The notes under the pieces: generated by a model
Database searches by the model: none
Told to the model about the DNA's origin: nothing
Seen by the model: the letters and a program-made list of their open reading frames with translations, nothing else
DNA from: Prosthecodimorpha staleyi
Lineage (GTDB): Bacteria > Pseudomonadota > Alphaproteobacteria > Rhizobiales > Ancalomicrobiaceae
Length of the DNA: 64,000 nt
Assembly: GCF_018729455.1 (NCBI RefSeq)
Contig: NZ_JAHHZF010000009.1
Coordinates: forward strand, 197,878-261,877
Reading direction: 5' to 3'
Made by a program: the position numbers and the translations under genes
Part shown: positions 16,833 through 24,961 of the stretch, one piece after another
Numbering within the stretch: position 1 is the first letter of the stretch
Layout: each line of letters begins with the position of its first letter

Positions 16833-17579
16833 TCAGATCCCCATGCCGCCGCCGAGCGACTTGCCGCCGTCGACCAGCAGGGTCTGGCCGGTGACGAAAT
16901 CCATCTGCGGCGCGGCCAGGAAGGCGACCGCATTGGCGATGTCATCGGGCCGGCCGGCCTTGCCGGTCGGCTGCAGGGCAAGCTGCGCCGCCATGCGCTC
17001 CGGCGTCAGAGCCTGCAGGAGCGGCGTGTCGATCAGGCCGGGCGCCACGGCATTGACCAGGATGCCGCGTGCGGCGAGTTCCATGGCCATGGCGCGGGTC
17101 AGGCCGACCACGGCGGCCTTCGAGGCGACATAGTGGGCGTGATTGCGGGCGCCGAGGAAGGCGCGCGAGGCGATATTGACGATCTTGGCGCCGGGCAGCA
17201 TGCGCCGCGCGGCGGCCTGCGAGAGCGCGAACAGGGCGACCAGATTCACGTCGTACATGCGCCGGAAATCTTCCAGCGACAGGTCGAAGAAGGCGCGTTC
17301 GTCGAAGATGCCGGCATTGTTGACCAGCGCCGCGAGCGGGCGTTCCGCGGCCGCGAATGCGGCGACCGCGTCCGAATCCAGGAGATCGAGCACCACCGCC
17401 CGCGCCCGGCCGCCGCCGGCGACGATCTCCCCGGCGGCACGTTCGGCCGCCGCACCGTCGCGGTCGAGCACGACCACCTCGAAGCCGTCGGCGGCCAGCC
17501 GGCCGGCAATGGCGCGGCCGATGCCGCGCGCGGCGCCGGTCACGACGGCGAGGGGAAGAGGCTGGAGTTCGGTCGTCAT
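16833..17579 (-). CDS. SDR family NAD(P)-dependent oxidoreductase
   Basis: This is a 248-residue classical short-chain dehydrogenase with the cofactor motif TGAARGIG, the structural motif NNAGIF, and catalytic YVASK in the middle region preceded by the Ser of VNIASRAF. An Asp-Arg pair (VVVLDRDG) at the end of beta-2 suggests NAD(H) preference. The ATG at 17579 overlaps the stop of the upstream SDR by ATGA. It ends two bases before the KstD-like gene and probably oxidises or reduces an alcohol/ketone intermediate in the same pathway. Confidence 0.5.
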   Translation of the reverse strand: MTTELQPLPLAVVTGAARGIGRAIAGRLAADGFEVVVLDRDGAAAERAAGEIVAGGGRARAVVLDLLDSDAVAAFAAAERPLAALVNNAGIFDERAFFDLSLEDFRRMYDVNLVALFALSQAAARRMLPGAKIVNIASRAFLGARNHAHYVASKAAVVGLTRAMAMELAARGILVNAVAPGLIDTPLLQALTPERMAAQLALQPTGKAGRPDDIANAVAFLAAPQMDFVTGQTLLVDGGKSLGGGMGI

Positions 17580-18427
17580 GGGCGGTTCTGCTGTCCAGAG
17601 GCGGGTGGGGGCGGGATGGTCCGTGAGGCGAAATCGGTGCCGTGGCGCGCGGTCAGGAAGCCGGCCGTCAGCCCGCCGTCGACCTCGACCACAGCCCCGT
17701 TGACGTAGGAGGCGTCCGGTCCGAGCAGGAAGGCGATCACGGCGGCGACCTCCTCCGGGCGGGCGAGCCGACCAAGCGGCGTGCGGTCGAGCATGACGCC
17801 GTCGAGAAAATCGGGCGGAATGCCGTCGCGGATCATCGGCGTATCGACGCCGTTCGGCGCCACCGCGTTGACCCGGACGCCGCGCCCGCCCCATTCCAGC
17901 GCCAGCGTCTTGGTCAGCCCGACCAGGCCCCATTTCGAGGCCGCATAATTGGCCCGTCCGGGCTGGCCGCCGCGCGCCGTGATCGACGCGACCGTGACGA
18001 TCGCGCCCTCTCCGCGCGCGAGCAGGACGCGGCCGACGGCCCGGCAGGTGTAGAAGACGCCGGTCAGGTTGATGCCGAGGACATCCGCGAAGGCGGCGTC
18101 GGTCATCTCCTCGGCGCGTGCCGCGCGGGCGATCCCGGCGCAGGGGACTGCGCCGTCGAGCCGGCCGAAGCGCTCGACGGTCTCGGCCACGAAGCGGTCG
18201 GTGGCGGCGGAGTCCCGGCTGTCGAACCGGCCGGTCAGCACCGCCGTGCCCGCCGCCTCCAGGTCCGCGGCGAGGGCGGCGAGGCCGTCCGCGTCGAGGT
18301 CGGCGGCGGCGATCGCCGCGCCCTCGGCGGAAAGCCGGCGGGCGACCGCCGCACCGATGCCGCGGGCCGCGCCGGTGACCAGATGGACGCGCCCGTCCAG
18401 GCGGCGTGCAGGGGCGGCGGCGCTCAT
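17576..18427 (-). CDS. SDR family NAD(P)-dependent oxidoreductase
   Basis: This is a 283-residue short-chain dehydrogenase with TGAARGIG, an Asp after beta-2 (AAADLDAD, favouring NAD), catalytic YAASK preceded by VASITARGG, and a Pro/Gly-rich tail. The usual NNAG motif reads PCAGIA. It is longer than its neighbour by about 35 C-terminal residues (FLTARHGTDFASRTI onward). Four-base overlaps tie it to livF upstream and the next SDR downstream. Confidence 0.5.
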   Translation of the reverse strand: MSAAAPARRLDGRVHLVTGAARGIGAAVARRLSAEGAAIAAADLDADGLAALAADLEAAGTAVLTGRFDSRDSAATDRFVAETVERFGRLDGAVPCAGIARAARAEEMTDAAFADVLGINLTGVFYTCRAVGRVLLARGEGAIVTVASITARGGQPGRANYAASKWGLVGLTKTLALEWGGRGVRVNAVAPNGVDTPMIRDGIPPDFLDGVMLDRTPLGRLARPEEVAAVIAFLLGPDASYVNGAVVEVDGGLTAGFLTARHGTDFASRTIPPPPASGQQNRP

Positions 18428-19134
18428 CCGATATAGGTCCTGCGCACGGAATCGTCGTGGCGCAGGTCGGCCGAGCGGCCTTCCACGGCGACTTCGCCAT
18501 TCTCCAGGATGTAGGCGTAGCTCGAGGCGGCCAGCGCCACCGAGGCGTTCTGCTCGACGAGCAGGATGCCGAGCCCGTCGGCATTGAGCCGGCGGATGAT
18601 GGCGAAGATCTTCTCGACCAGCACCGGCGACAGGCCGAGCGAGGGCTCGTCGAGCAGGAGCAGCCGCGGCCGGGCCATCAGCGCGCGGGCGATGACCAGC
18701 ATCTGCTGCTCGCCGCCCGAAAGGGTGCCGGCCTTCTGCTGCAGCCGCTCCTTCAGGATCGGGAAATAGTCGAAGGCGCGGTCGATATCCTGGCGGATGC
18801 CGGTGCGGTCGGAGCGGCCATAGGCGCCCATCTCCAGATTCTCGCGCACGCTCATGTCGCGGAACACCTCGCGGCCCTCGGGCACCTGCGAGATGCCGGC
18901 GCGCACGACCGCGTGCGAACTGGCCCGCTCGATCGGCCGCCCCTCGAACAGGATCGAGCCGGCGGTGACCGGCACGAGCCGCGAGACGGCGTTGAGCGTG
19001 GTGGTCTTGCCGGCCCCGTTGGCGCCGAGGAGCGCGACCACGGCCCCGTCCGGAACCGAAAGGTTCACCCCGGCGATCGCCTGGATGCGGCCATAGGAGG
19101 CGGAAATGCCGCGGATTTCGAGCAGGTCAGCCAT
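18424..19134 (-). CDS. livF: branched-chain amino-acid-type ABC transporter ATPase LivF
   Basis: This is a 236-residue ATPase with Walker A GANGAGKT, signature LSGGEQQMLVIARAL, Walker B LLLLDEPSLGLSP and switch His replaced by the typical LivF LVEQN. It is the second ATPase of the HAAT-type transporter encoded at 18424-23172. The start at 19134 overlaps the end of livG. The GLSPVLVEKIF block identifies LivF rather than LivG. Confidence 0.5.
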   Translation of the reverse strand: MADLLEIRGISASYGRIQAIAGVNLSVPDGAVVALLGANGAGKTTTLNAVSRLVPVTAGSILFEGRPIERASSHAVVRAGISQVPEGREVFRDMSVRENLEMGAYGRSDRTGIRQDIDRAFDYFPILKERLQQKAGTLSGGEQQMLVIARALMARPRLLLLDEPSLGLSPVLVEKIFAIIRRLNADGLGILLVEQNASVALAASSYAYILENGEVAVEGRSADLRHDDSVRRTYIG

Positions 19135-19900
19135 GGAGCGCGGTCTCCTTGCCGAGATAGGCCTCGACCACGGCCGGGTTCGACTTCACCTCCTGCGGCG
19201 TGCCCTCGGCGATCTTGGTGCCGAAGTTCAAGACCGTGACCCGGTCGGAAATCGACATGACCAGCTGCATGACATGCTCGACCAGCAGGATGGTCAGGCC
19301 GTCGCGGCGCGCGAGGTCGGTCAAGAGGCCGTCCAGGATGGCGATCTCGCGATTGCGCAGGCCGGCGGCGGGCTCGTCGAGCAGCAGCAGGCGCGGCCGG
19401 ATGGCGAGCGCGCGGGCCAGTTCGAGCAGCTTCTGGTGCCCGAAGTCGAGATTGCAGGCCTTCGTCTCGCGATAGGCGCCGAGCCCGGTGCGCTCGATGA
19501 TCCGGTCGATCTCGGCGGCCAGATGCGGCGGGCGCGCGGACAGGCGGTCGCGCAGCGAGGCGCCGCAATGGCAATGCGCGCCGATCAGGATGTTCTCGTA
19601 GACGGTCAGCTCGTTGAAGAGCTCCAGATTCTGGAAGGAGCGGGCGATGCCGAGACCGGCCATGGCCGAGGAGGGCAGGCGGGTGATGTCCTGCCCGTCG
19701 AACAGGATGCGCCCCGCATTCGGCCGGTAGAGGCGCGAGATGCAGTTGAAGGTGGTCGACTTGCCGGCGCCGTTCGGCCCGATCAGGGCGTGGATGGTGC
19801 CCGGTGCGACCGCGATCGAGAAGTCGCGCACCGCGACGAGACCGCCGAAGGCGATGGTCAGATTCTCGACCGACAGGAGAGGGGTGCGGGCCTCAGGCAT
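19127..19900 (-). CDS. livG: branched-chain amino-acid-type ABC transporter ATPase LivG
   Basis: This is a 257-residue ATPase with Walker A GPNGAGKST and Walker B LLLLDEPAAGLRN. The LivG signature region is LDFGHQKLLELARAL instead of canonical LSGGQ, a usual kind of variation for LivG. The ATG at 19900 (MPEARTPLL) gives the family length; the open frame to 19954 runs into livM. It overlaps livM by eight bases and livF by eight. With LivF it drives the LivH/LivM channel. Confidence 0.5.
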   Translation of the reverse strand: MPEARTPLLSVENLTIAFGGLVAVRDFSIAVAPGTIHALIGPNGAGKSTTFNCISRLYRPNAGRILFDGQDITRLPSSAMAGLGIARSFQNLELFNELTVYENILIGAHCHCGASLRDRLSARPPHLAAEIDRIIERTGLGAYRETKACNLDFGHQKLLELARALAIRPRLLLLDEPAAGLRNREIAILDGLLTDLARRDGLTILLVEHVMQLVMSISDRVTVLNFGTKIAEGTPQEVKSNPAVVEAYLGKETALHG

Positions 19901-20819
19901 GCCGCGCCCCCCGGAAGCGGTCGGCCAGGAAGGCGAACAGACCTTTCGGCGCATACATCATGAAGAGGATCAGGATCGCCCCATAGGCGATCTCCTGGAA
20001 GGACGGCGCCTGCCGGAGCAGTTCCGAGATCAGCCCGAAGGCGATCGCGCCGCCGACTGCCCCGCCGATCGAGCCGAGACCGCCGACCACCACCATGGTG
20101 AGGACCAGGATCGTGGTCTGAAAGCCGAGGCTGTCCGGATGGATATAGGTCGAGAACAGGGTGAACATGCCGCCGGCGATGCCGGCGAAGAAGGCCGAGA
20201 TGCCGAAGGCGACGACCTTGGTGCGCTGCACGGGCACGCCCATCGCCTGCGCGGCGATCTCGGATTCCCGCACCGCGCGGAAGCTGCGGCCGAGCCGGGC
20301 GCGCGCGACGATCACGGTCAGCACCAGCATCGCGACCGCGGTGGCGACGACGAACGGATAGGCATCCTTGTCGGTCACCAGCTCCAGCCCGAAAAGCCGG
20401 GCCGGCGCGATGCGCAGGCCGTTCGGCCCGCCGGTGACGGCATTCCAGTTCAAGAACACCCACTGCATCGCCTCGCCGAAGGCGAAGGTGGCGAGGGCCA
20501 GGTAGATGTCGCGCATGCGCAGCGCGACCATGCCGATGACGAAGCCGATCGCCGCGGCAGCAAGGCCGCCGATCAGGATGGAGACCGGGAAGGGCGTGCC
20601 GAAGCTGGTGCCGGCGATGCCGGCGGCATAGATGCCGATGCCGTAGAAGGCGGCATGGGCGAGCGAGAACTGGCCGGTCTCGCCGATCACGATATGCATG
20701 CCGAGGCACAGCACCGTGAAGGTGAGCAGCAGATTGGCCAGGTAGACCACATAGCCGGTGGTCACGAGCGGCAACGCGATCAGGATCGCGGCCGCGACGG
20801 TGAGGGCGACGAACCGCAT
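19893..20819 (-). CDS. livM: branched-chain amino-acid-type ABC transporter permease LivM
   Basis: This 308-residue membrane protein has about eight to nine hydrophobic segments. It carries the LivM marks IGETGQFSLAHAAFYGIGIYAAG near residue 45-70, LRMRDIYLALATFAFGE, and the EAA-like loop SFRAVRESEIAAQAMGV that docks with the ATPases. It lies four bases after livH. The transported compound need not be a branched-chain amino acid; HAAT transporters also carry amides, urea and aromatic acids. Confidence 0.5.
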   Translation of the reverse strand: MRFVALTVAAAILIALPLVTTGYVVYLANLLLTFTVLCLGMHIVIGETGQFSLAHAAFYGIGIYAAGIAGTSFGTPFPVSILIGGLAAAAIGFVIGMVALRMRDIYLALATFAFGEAMQWVFLNWNAVTGGPNGLRIAPARLFGLELVTDKDAYPFVVATAVAMLVLTVIVARARLGRSFRAVRESEIAAQAMGVPVQRTKVVAFGISAFFAGIAGGMFTLFSTYIHPDSLGFQTTILVLTMVVVGGLGSIGGAVGGAIAFGLISELLRQAPSFQEIAYGAILILFMMYAPKGLFAFLADRFRGARHA

Positions 20820-20823
20820 CGGC

Positions 20824-21726
20824 TCAGACCTTCTTGATGGCGACGCGGCCGCCGAACAGGCCCTGCGGCCGGACGATCAGCACGAGCATGATGGCGACGA
20901 AGGGCGCGACCACGATCGCGCGCGAGGAGATGAAAAGTCCGACCAGGTTCTCCGCGATGCCGATGACGAAGCCGCCGACCACCGCACCCGGCAGGCTGGT
21001 GAAGCCGCCGACGATGGCGGCCGCGAAGGCCATCGTGACGATGCCGCCCATCTCGGCGGTCATCAGGATCTTCGGCGAGATCAGCAGGGCGGCGATGGCG
21101 GAGACGACGGCCGACAGGCCCCAGACCAGCATGTGGATGCGCTGCAGGTCGACGCCCATCAGGCGGGCAGCCTTGGGATTCATGCCGACCGCGCGCATCG
21201 CCCGGCCGACCTTGGTATAGGCAAACAGGCAGAAGAGAACCGCCATGACCGCGAGCGCGGTCAGGAAGATCGCGACGTCGAGCCGGGTGATGCTGGCCTG
21301 GCCGATCATCACGCCGTCGGTGGAAACGAGCGCCGGAAAGGAGCGCGGCGTGTCGCCGAAGCCGGTGCGGCGGACGAGGCCCTTGAGCACATAGGAGAGC
21401 CCGAGCGTGGCGATGACCAGGTTGACCGGGCTGCCGCTCGCCCGGGAGACCTGCGTCAGCACCACGCGCCGGAACAGCGCGGCTCCGGCGAAGGCGACCA
21501 CCAGGGTCAGCGGTACGGCGAGCCAGACCGGTGTCGTCTGGAAGACCAGCAGGAACAGCGCGCAATAGCCCGCCGCCATGAAGATCTCGCCCTGCGCGAA
21601 GTTTGGCACTTCGGAGGTCTTGAAGATCATCACGATGGAAAGTGCCAACAGGGCGTAGACGCTGCCGACGACCATGCCGGAGACGATGCCCTGCTGCAGG
21701 AAGAGGTAGATGAGTTCTGTGTCCAT
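20824..21726 (-). CDS. livH: branched-chain amino-acid-type ABC transporter permease LivH
   Basis: This 300-residue membrane protein begins MDTELIYLFLQQGIVSGMVVGSVYALLALSI, typical of LivH, with PNFAQGEIFMAAGY and the loop GRAMRAVGMNPKAARLMGVD. The ATG at 21726 was chosen over the open frame to 21915 because the extra 63 residues are low-complexity and cross the repeat element. A 231-bp gap with a palindromic repeat separates it from livK. Confidence 0.5.
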   Translation of the reverse strand: MDTELIYLFLQQGIVSGMVVGSVYALLALSIVMIFKTSEVPNFAQGEIFMAAGYCALFLLVFQTTPVWLAVPLTLVVAFAGAALFRRVVLTQVSRASGSPVNLVIATLGLSYVLKGLVRRTGFGDTPRSFPALVSTDGVMIGQASITRLDVAIFLTALAVMAVLFCLFAYTKVGRAMRAVGMNPKAARLMGVDLQRIHMLVWGLSAVVSAIAALLISPKILMTAEMGGIVTMAFAAAIVGGFTSLPGAVVGGFVIGIAENLVGLFISSRAIVVAPFVAIMLVLIVRPQGLFGGRVAIKKV

Positions 21727-21858
21727 CGATCGCGCGGGTCCTGGCTCAGGCGTGGCATGGACGTGCGACGGGGAGGCGGCAGCGCAGAGGCCTGCGCTGC
21801 CACCGGAAGGCCCGGCGCGGGGAGGTGCGCGCCGGATTCCGGTCCCCGGGGAGGCTTG

Positions 21859-21960
21859 GAGCATCATCCGATCTGAAGGGATCGGATGATGCTCTGCATG
21901 TTTTTGGTTGCGCAAGCTTCTTCCGATCAGGGCGAGCCGCTCTGGTCGGATCTTGCTCTA
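21859..21960. repeat. dispersed palindromic repeat, copy A (between livK and livH)
   Basis: This element of about 102 bp has two hairpins: GAGCATCATCCGATC (21859-21873) pairs with GATCGGATGATGCTC (21880-21894), and CCGATCAGGGC (21923-21933) pairs imperfectly with 21939-21949. Between them is a conserved T-rich stretch with TTGCGCAAGC. The right end carries CTA (21958-21960), which is the TAG stop of livK on the minus strand. It is nearly the same as copy B at 24795 and related to copy C at 38321. Confidence 0.5.
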
Positions 21961-23172
21961 GCCCTTGAACTTCCAGCGGCTGGAATAGACGCCGGGCTGC
22001 AGGGTCTGGTTGGTGCCGTCGAACTTGATGAAGATGGTCGCCTTGTTGGCGGCCCGCTCGCTCGGCCCGAACACGACCGGACCGGCCATGACGCCGGAAT
22101 CGAAGTTCAGAGTCTTCATCGCCTCCAGGACCTTCTCGCGGGTCGGGTTCGGCCCGGCCGCCTGCAGGGCCTTGACGATGCTCATCGCGGACGGAATGCC
22201 GTAGGGCATATAGGCCTGCGGATGGTCCGGCTTGGCGGCCAGATCCGGATAGGACTGCTTGTACATGTCGTAGACCCACTTGATCTTGGGTCCGCCCGGC
22301 AGGTCGGCGAGCACGTCCTGGACGTAGAAGTTCTTCAGGGCGTCCGGGCCGCCGACATTCTGCATCAGCTGAGACAGGTTCGCGGTCCCGGTCACCGACA
22401 GGATGATCGGCTTGTTGAAGCCCATCTCGGCCGCCTTCTTGATCATCAGCGCGGCCGGGCGCGCATAGGTGACGATCAGGAGGGCATCCGGGTTGGCGGC
22501 GCGCAGCTTGAGGAAGGGCGCGGTCACGTCGTTGATGGTCGGATTGACCGATTCCACGGCGAGGTCGACCTTCGAGGCTTCCGCGTCGGCCTTGGCGCCT
22601 TCGAGATTCCAGGCGCCATAGGCGTCGTCGTGGTTGACATAGGCGACCTTCTTGGCACCGAAGGTCTTGGCCGCGAAGTCGATCATCGCGCCGCCGACGG
22701 CATATTGCGAGATCGAGAAGGCGCCGAAAATATAGTCGGTCGGCGGATAGAGCGCGCCGTCACCGGATGCGTTGAGCATCACCAGAGGCACCTTGTTGCG
22801 GACGACATATTCCTTGGCGGCCACCACGGCGGCCGAGCAGGAACCGCCGTTCAGCATGAAGACCTGGTCCTGTTCGACCAGTTTCTTGACGGCCGCGACG
22901 AGATCGTTGGCGTTGCAGCGGTCGTCTTCGAGGACGACCTCGATCTTGCGGCCGTGAATGCCGCCTTCCTTGTTGATCTTGTCGTAATACATCTTCGCCG
23001 CATTCGCGACGTCGAAACCATAGGCCATGTTGGCGCCGGACAGGGGCGCGAACATGCCGATCTTGATCGTGGTCGGCGTCAGGCCGGGCTCCTGCTGGGC
23101 CGCGGCCGGGCCGGTGCCGAGCAGCGCCGCGGCCAGGCCGGCGGCGAGGGCGGTACTCTTGATGACGGTCAT
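21958..23172 (-). CDS. livK: ABC transporter substrate-binding protein (LivK/HAAT family)
   Basis: This is a 404-residue periplasmic leucine-binding-type receptor with a Sec signal peptide (STALAAGLAAALLGTGPAAAQQ) and the family blocks IKIGMFAPLSGANMAYG, VVLEDDRCNANDLVAAVKKLV, GGSCSAAVVAAKEY and NHDDAYG. The ATG at 23172 is preceded by GGAGGAAACGC. It feeds the LivHMGF transporter encoded downstream. The stop codon TAG is formed by the end of the repeat element copy A, so the gene's 3' end and the element are joined. The SDR gene upstream (23220) is in the same operon. Confidence 0.5.
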   Translation of the reverse strand: MTVIKSTALAAGLAAALLGTGPAAAQQEPGLTPTTIKIGMFAPLSGANMAYGFDVANAAKMYYDKINKEGGIHGRKIEVVLEDDRCNANDLVAAVKKLVEQDQVFMLNGGSCSAAVVAAKEYVVRNKVPLVMLNASGDGALYPPTDYIFGAFSISQYAVGGAMIDFAAKTFGAKKVAYVNHDDAYGAWNLEGAKADAEASKVDLAVESVNPTINDVTAPFLKLRAANPDALLIVTYARPAALMIKKAAEMGFNKPIILSVTGTANLSQLMQNVGGPDALKNFYVQDVLADLPGGPKIKWVYDMYKQSYPDLAAKPDHPQAYMPYGIPSAMSIVKALQAAGPNPTREKVLEAMKTLNFDSGVMAGPVVFGPSERAANKATIFIKFDGTNQTLQPGVYSSRWKFKG

Positions 23173-23219
23173 GCGTTTCCTCCGTGCTTGCTTCAATTTC
23201 ATCCGGCTCTTCGGGCCGG

Positions 23220-23987
23220 TTACTGCATGCGGTAGCCGCCGTTCACGTCGATGGTGCAGCCGGTGACATAGGCCGCATCGGCGGAGACCAGGAAGGCGAC
23301 GGCGCCGGCGACATCCCCGGGCGTGCCGAGCCTGCCGAGCGGGATACCGGCGGCGGCGCGGGCGTCGTCGGCGGGGTCGAGCGACAGACGCAGCATCGGC
23401 GCGTCGATCAGGCCCGGCGCGACGGAATTGGCGGTCACCCCATAGGGGGCGAGTTCGCGGGCGAGACCCTTGGTCAGCCCGATGACGGCCGACTTGCTGG
23501 CGATATAGGCGCTCGACGAGCGATAGCCGCCGAGCTGGGCGGCGACCGACGACACGGTCACCACGCGGGCGCCCCGGCGCGGTTCCGTCACCCGGCGCGC
23601 ATAGGCGCGGCAGAACAGGAAGGTGCCGGTGGCGTTGACCTCCTGCGTGCGCTGCCATTCGTCCAGCGGCGTCTCGGCGACGGCGTTGCGGTTGCCGTCG
23701 GGCCGCAGCATCAGGATGCCGGCCGCGGTCACCAGCACGTCGATCGGTCCGAGAGCGGCCTCGGCGGCCGCGAACGCGGCTTCGACGGCCATCTCCTCCG
23801 CCACGTCGGCGCCGATCCCGACATGTCCGGTGCCCGGCAGGGCGGTGGCGAGGCCCACCGCCGCCCCGGCGTCGCGATCGACGACCGCGACCGTGAAACC
23901 GTCATCGGCCAGGCGCCGGCAGATCGCCGCGCCGATTCCTCCGCAACCGCCCGTGACGAGCGCCGTCCGGCCCTTCCCCATCTGCAC
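23220..23987 (-). CDS. SDR family NAD(P)-dependent oxidoreductase
   Basis: This is a 255-residue short-chain dehydrogenase with TGGCGGIG, an Asp-Arg pair after beta-2 (VVDRDAG, NAD type), VTAAGIL in place of NNAG, a catalytic Ser in VSSVAAQLGG, and YIASK. It is the first gene of the ten-gene minus-strand operon that also encodes LivKHMGF. The start at 23987 (MQMGKGRTALVTGG) could be shifted two codons to the second Met. A strong promoter lies just upstream at 24019-24048. Confidence 0.5.
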   Translation of the reverse strand: MQMGKGRTALVTGGCGGIGAAICRRLADDGFTVAVVDRDAGAAVGLATALPGTGHVGIGADVAEEMAVEAAFAAAEAALGPIDVLVTAAGILMLRPDGNRNAVAETPLDEWQRTQEVNATGTFLFCRAYARRVTEPRRGARVVTVSSVAAQLGGYRSSSAYIASKSAVIGLTKGLARELAPYGVTANSVAPGLIDAPMLRLSLDPADDARAAAGIPLGRLGTPGDVAGAVAFLVSADAAYVTGCTIDVNGGYRMQ

Positions 23988-24009
23988 TGCGCTTCTCCCA
24001 GAGCGTCAT

Positions 24010-24026
24010 TTTGGATAAATTCTATG
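24010..24026. promoter_or_regulatory. candidate GntR operator 1, overlapping the liv -10 box
   Basis: TTTGGATAAATTCTATG (24010-24026) matches the reverse complement of 24068-24084 at 15 of 17 positions, with the first 12 identical. It covers the -10 element (24019-24024) of the promoter for the minus-strand SDR-liv operon, an ideal place for repression. Confidence 0.5.
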
Positions 24027-24048
24027 AGGGAAAGCCCTATCCGGTCAA
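24019..24048 (-). promoter_or_regulatory. sigma-70 promoter of the SDR-livKHMGF operon
   Basis: On the minus strand TTGACC (24043-24048) is followed after 18 bases by TAGAAT (24019-24024). Each box differs from consensus at one position. Transcription would start near 24012, about 25 bases before the SDR start. Confidence 0.5.
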
Positions 24049-24067
24049 TCTTGTTGCCGAGGATCCG

Positions 24068-24084
24068 CAAATAATTTATCCAAA
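24068..24084. promoter_or_regulatory. candidate GntR operator 2, before the gntR start
   Basis: AATTTATCCAAA (24073-24084) is the exact inverted copy of TTTGGATAAATT at 24010-24021, and the match extends to 24068. The site ends four bases before the regulator's ATG, so binding would block its own expression. Centre-to-centre distance to the first site is 63 bp, close to six helical turns. Confidence 0.5.
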
Positions 24085-24088
24085 GACC

Positions 24089-24796
24089 ATGAAGCCGCCC
24101 GTCACCACGACAGCCGCCGAACTGGTCGCCCTGCTGCGCGAGCGCATCCTCGCCGGCGAGTTCGCGCCGGGATCGCGCATGCATCAGGTGCAGTTGTCTG
24201 AATCCTTCGGCATCTCGCGGACGCCGCTGCGCGAGGCGCTGGCGCAGCTCGCCAATCTCGGCCTGCTCGTCTACGAGCCGAACCGCGGCTATGCGGTGCG
24301 CGGCTTTTCTGTCGGCGAAATCGATGCCGCCTTCGCGGTGCGCGCCCGTCTGGAGGGGCAGGCCTGCGGCCTCTGCGCCCGCCGCGGTCTCGGCCGGGAT
24401 GTCATCGCACGGTTGGAGGATTGCATCCGCCGCGGCGACCGCGTGCTCGGCAAGGGGGAGCTCGATCCGGAGGATTTGGCGCCCTACAGGCAGATGAACG
24501 TCGAATTCCACGAGACGATCCTGCAGGAATCGCGCAATCCGTTCCTGCTCGACTTCGTTCGCCAGTGCCACAACGTGCCGCTCGCCTCGGATCGCGTGTT
24601 CGATTGGCGCGACCACCGCGTCATCCTGCGCTCGCACGACGACCACCACCGCATCCTGCACGCCATCGCCGACCGGGACGCCGAGCGCGCCGACGCGCTG
24701 ATGCGCGAGCATGTCCAGTTCGCCGGACAGGTTCTGATGCGGATGCTCAAGGAGACGAGCGCCGTCCTGGCCGCCGAACCGGCCCCGGCGGCTTAG
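24089..24796 (+). CDS. GntR family transcriptional regulator, FCD subfamily
   Basis: This 235-residue protein has a winged helix-turn-helix at about residues 10-75 (LVALLRERILAGEFAPGSRM, then ISRTPLREALAQLANLGLL) and an FCD domain with likely metal-ligand His residues in the C-terminal half (FHETIL and DDHHRILHAI). The ATG at 24089 gives the normal length; a TTG at 24011 would place the operator pair inside the gene and was rejected. It is divergent from the SDR-liv operon and very probably represses that operon and itself through the twin sites at 24010 and 24068. Its TAG stop is the first three bases of the repeat copy B. Confidence 0.5.
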   Translation: MKPPVTTTAAELVALLRERILAGEFAPGSRMHQVQLSESFGISRTPLREALAQLANLGLLVYEPNRGYAVRGFSVGEIDAAFAVRARLEGQACGLCARRGLGRDVIARLEDCIRRGDRVLGKGELDPEDLAPYRQMNVEFHETILQESRNPFLLDFVRQCHNVPLASDRVFDWRDHRVILRSHDDHHRILHAIADRDAERADALMREHVQFAGQVLMRMLKETSAVLAAEPAPAA

Positions 24797-24898
24797 AGCA
24801 TCATCCGATCTGAGTGGATCGGATGATGCTCTGCATGTTTTTGTTTGCGCAAGCTTTCTCCGATCAGAGCGAGCCGCTCTGATCGGACCTTGCTCTAG
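24795..24898. repeat. dispersed palindromic repeat, copy B (after gntR)
   Basis: This is the most regular copy. AGAGCATCATCCGATC (24795-24810) pairs perfectly over 16 bp with 24817-24832 around the loop TGAGTG. CCGATCAGAGC (24860-24870) pairs perfectly over 11 bp with 24876-24886. A T-rich segment with TTGCGCAAGC lies between. The ends read TAGAGC and GCTCTA, an inverted terminal repeat; the left TAG is the stop of gntR. The rest of the gap up to 24961 shows no gene. Confidence 0.5.
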
Positions 24899-24961
24899 AC
24901 ACGGCCCCGGCGGACGGAACGCAGCGGCGCGGTGAAGTCGGAGCGCAGTCCCTTCGGCGCC

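Noticed and set aside
21727-21915. 63-residue N-terminal extension of LivH
   Set aside because: It crosses the palindromic repeat copy A and is low-complexity. LivH proteins start at MDTELIY-like positions.
24011-24088. Upstream TTG start for the GntR gene
   Set aside because: It would place both operator sites and the divergent -10 box inside the coding region. The ATG at 24089 gives the normal GntR N-terminus.
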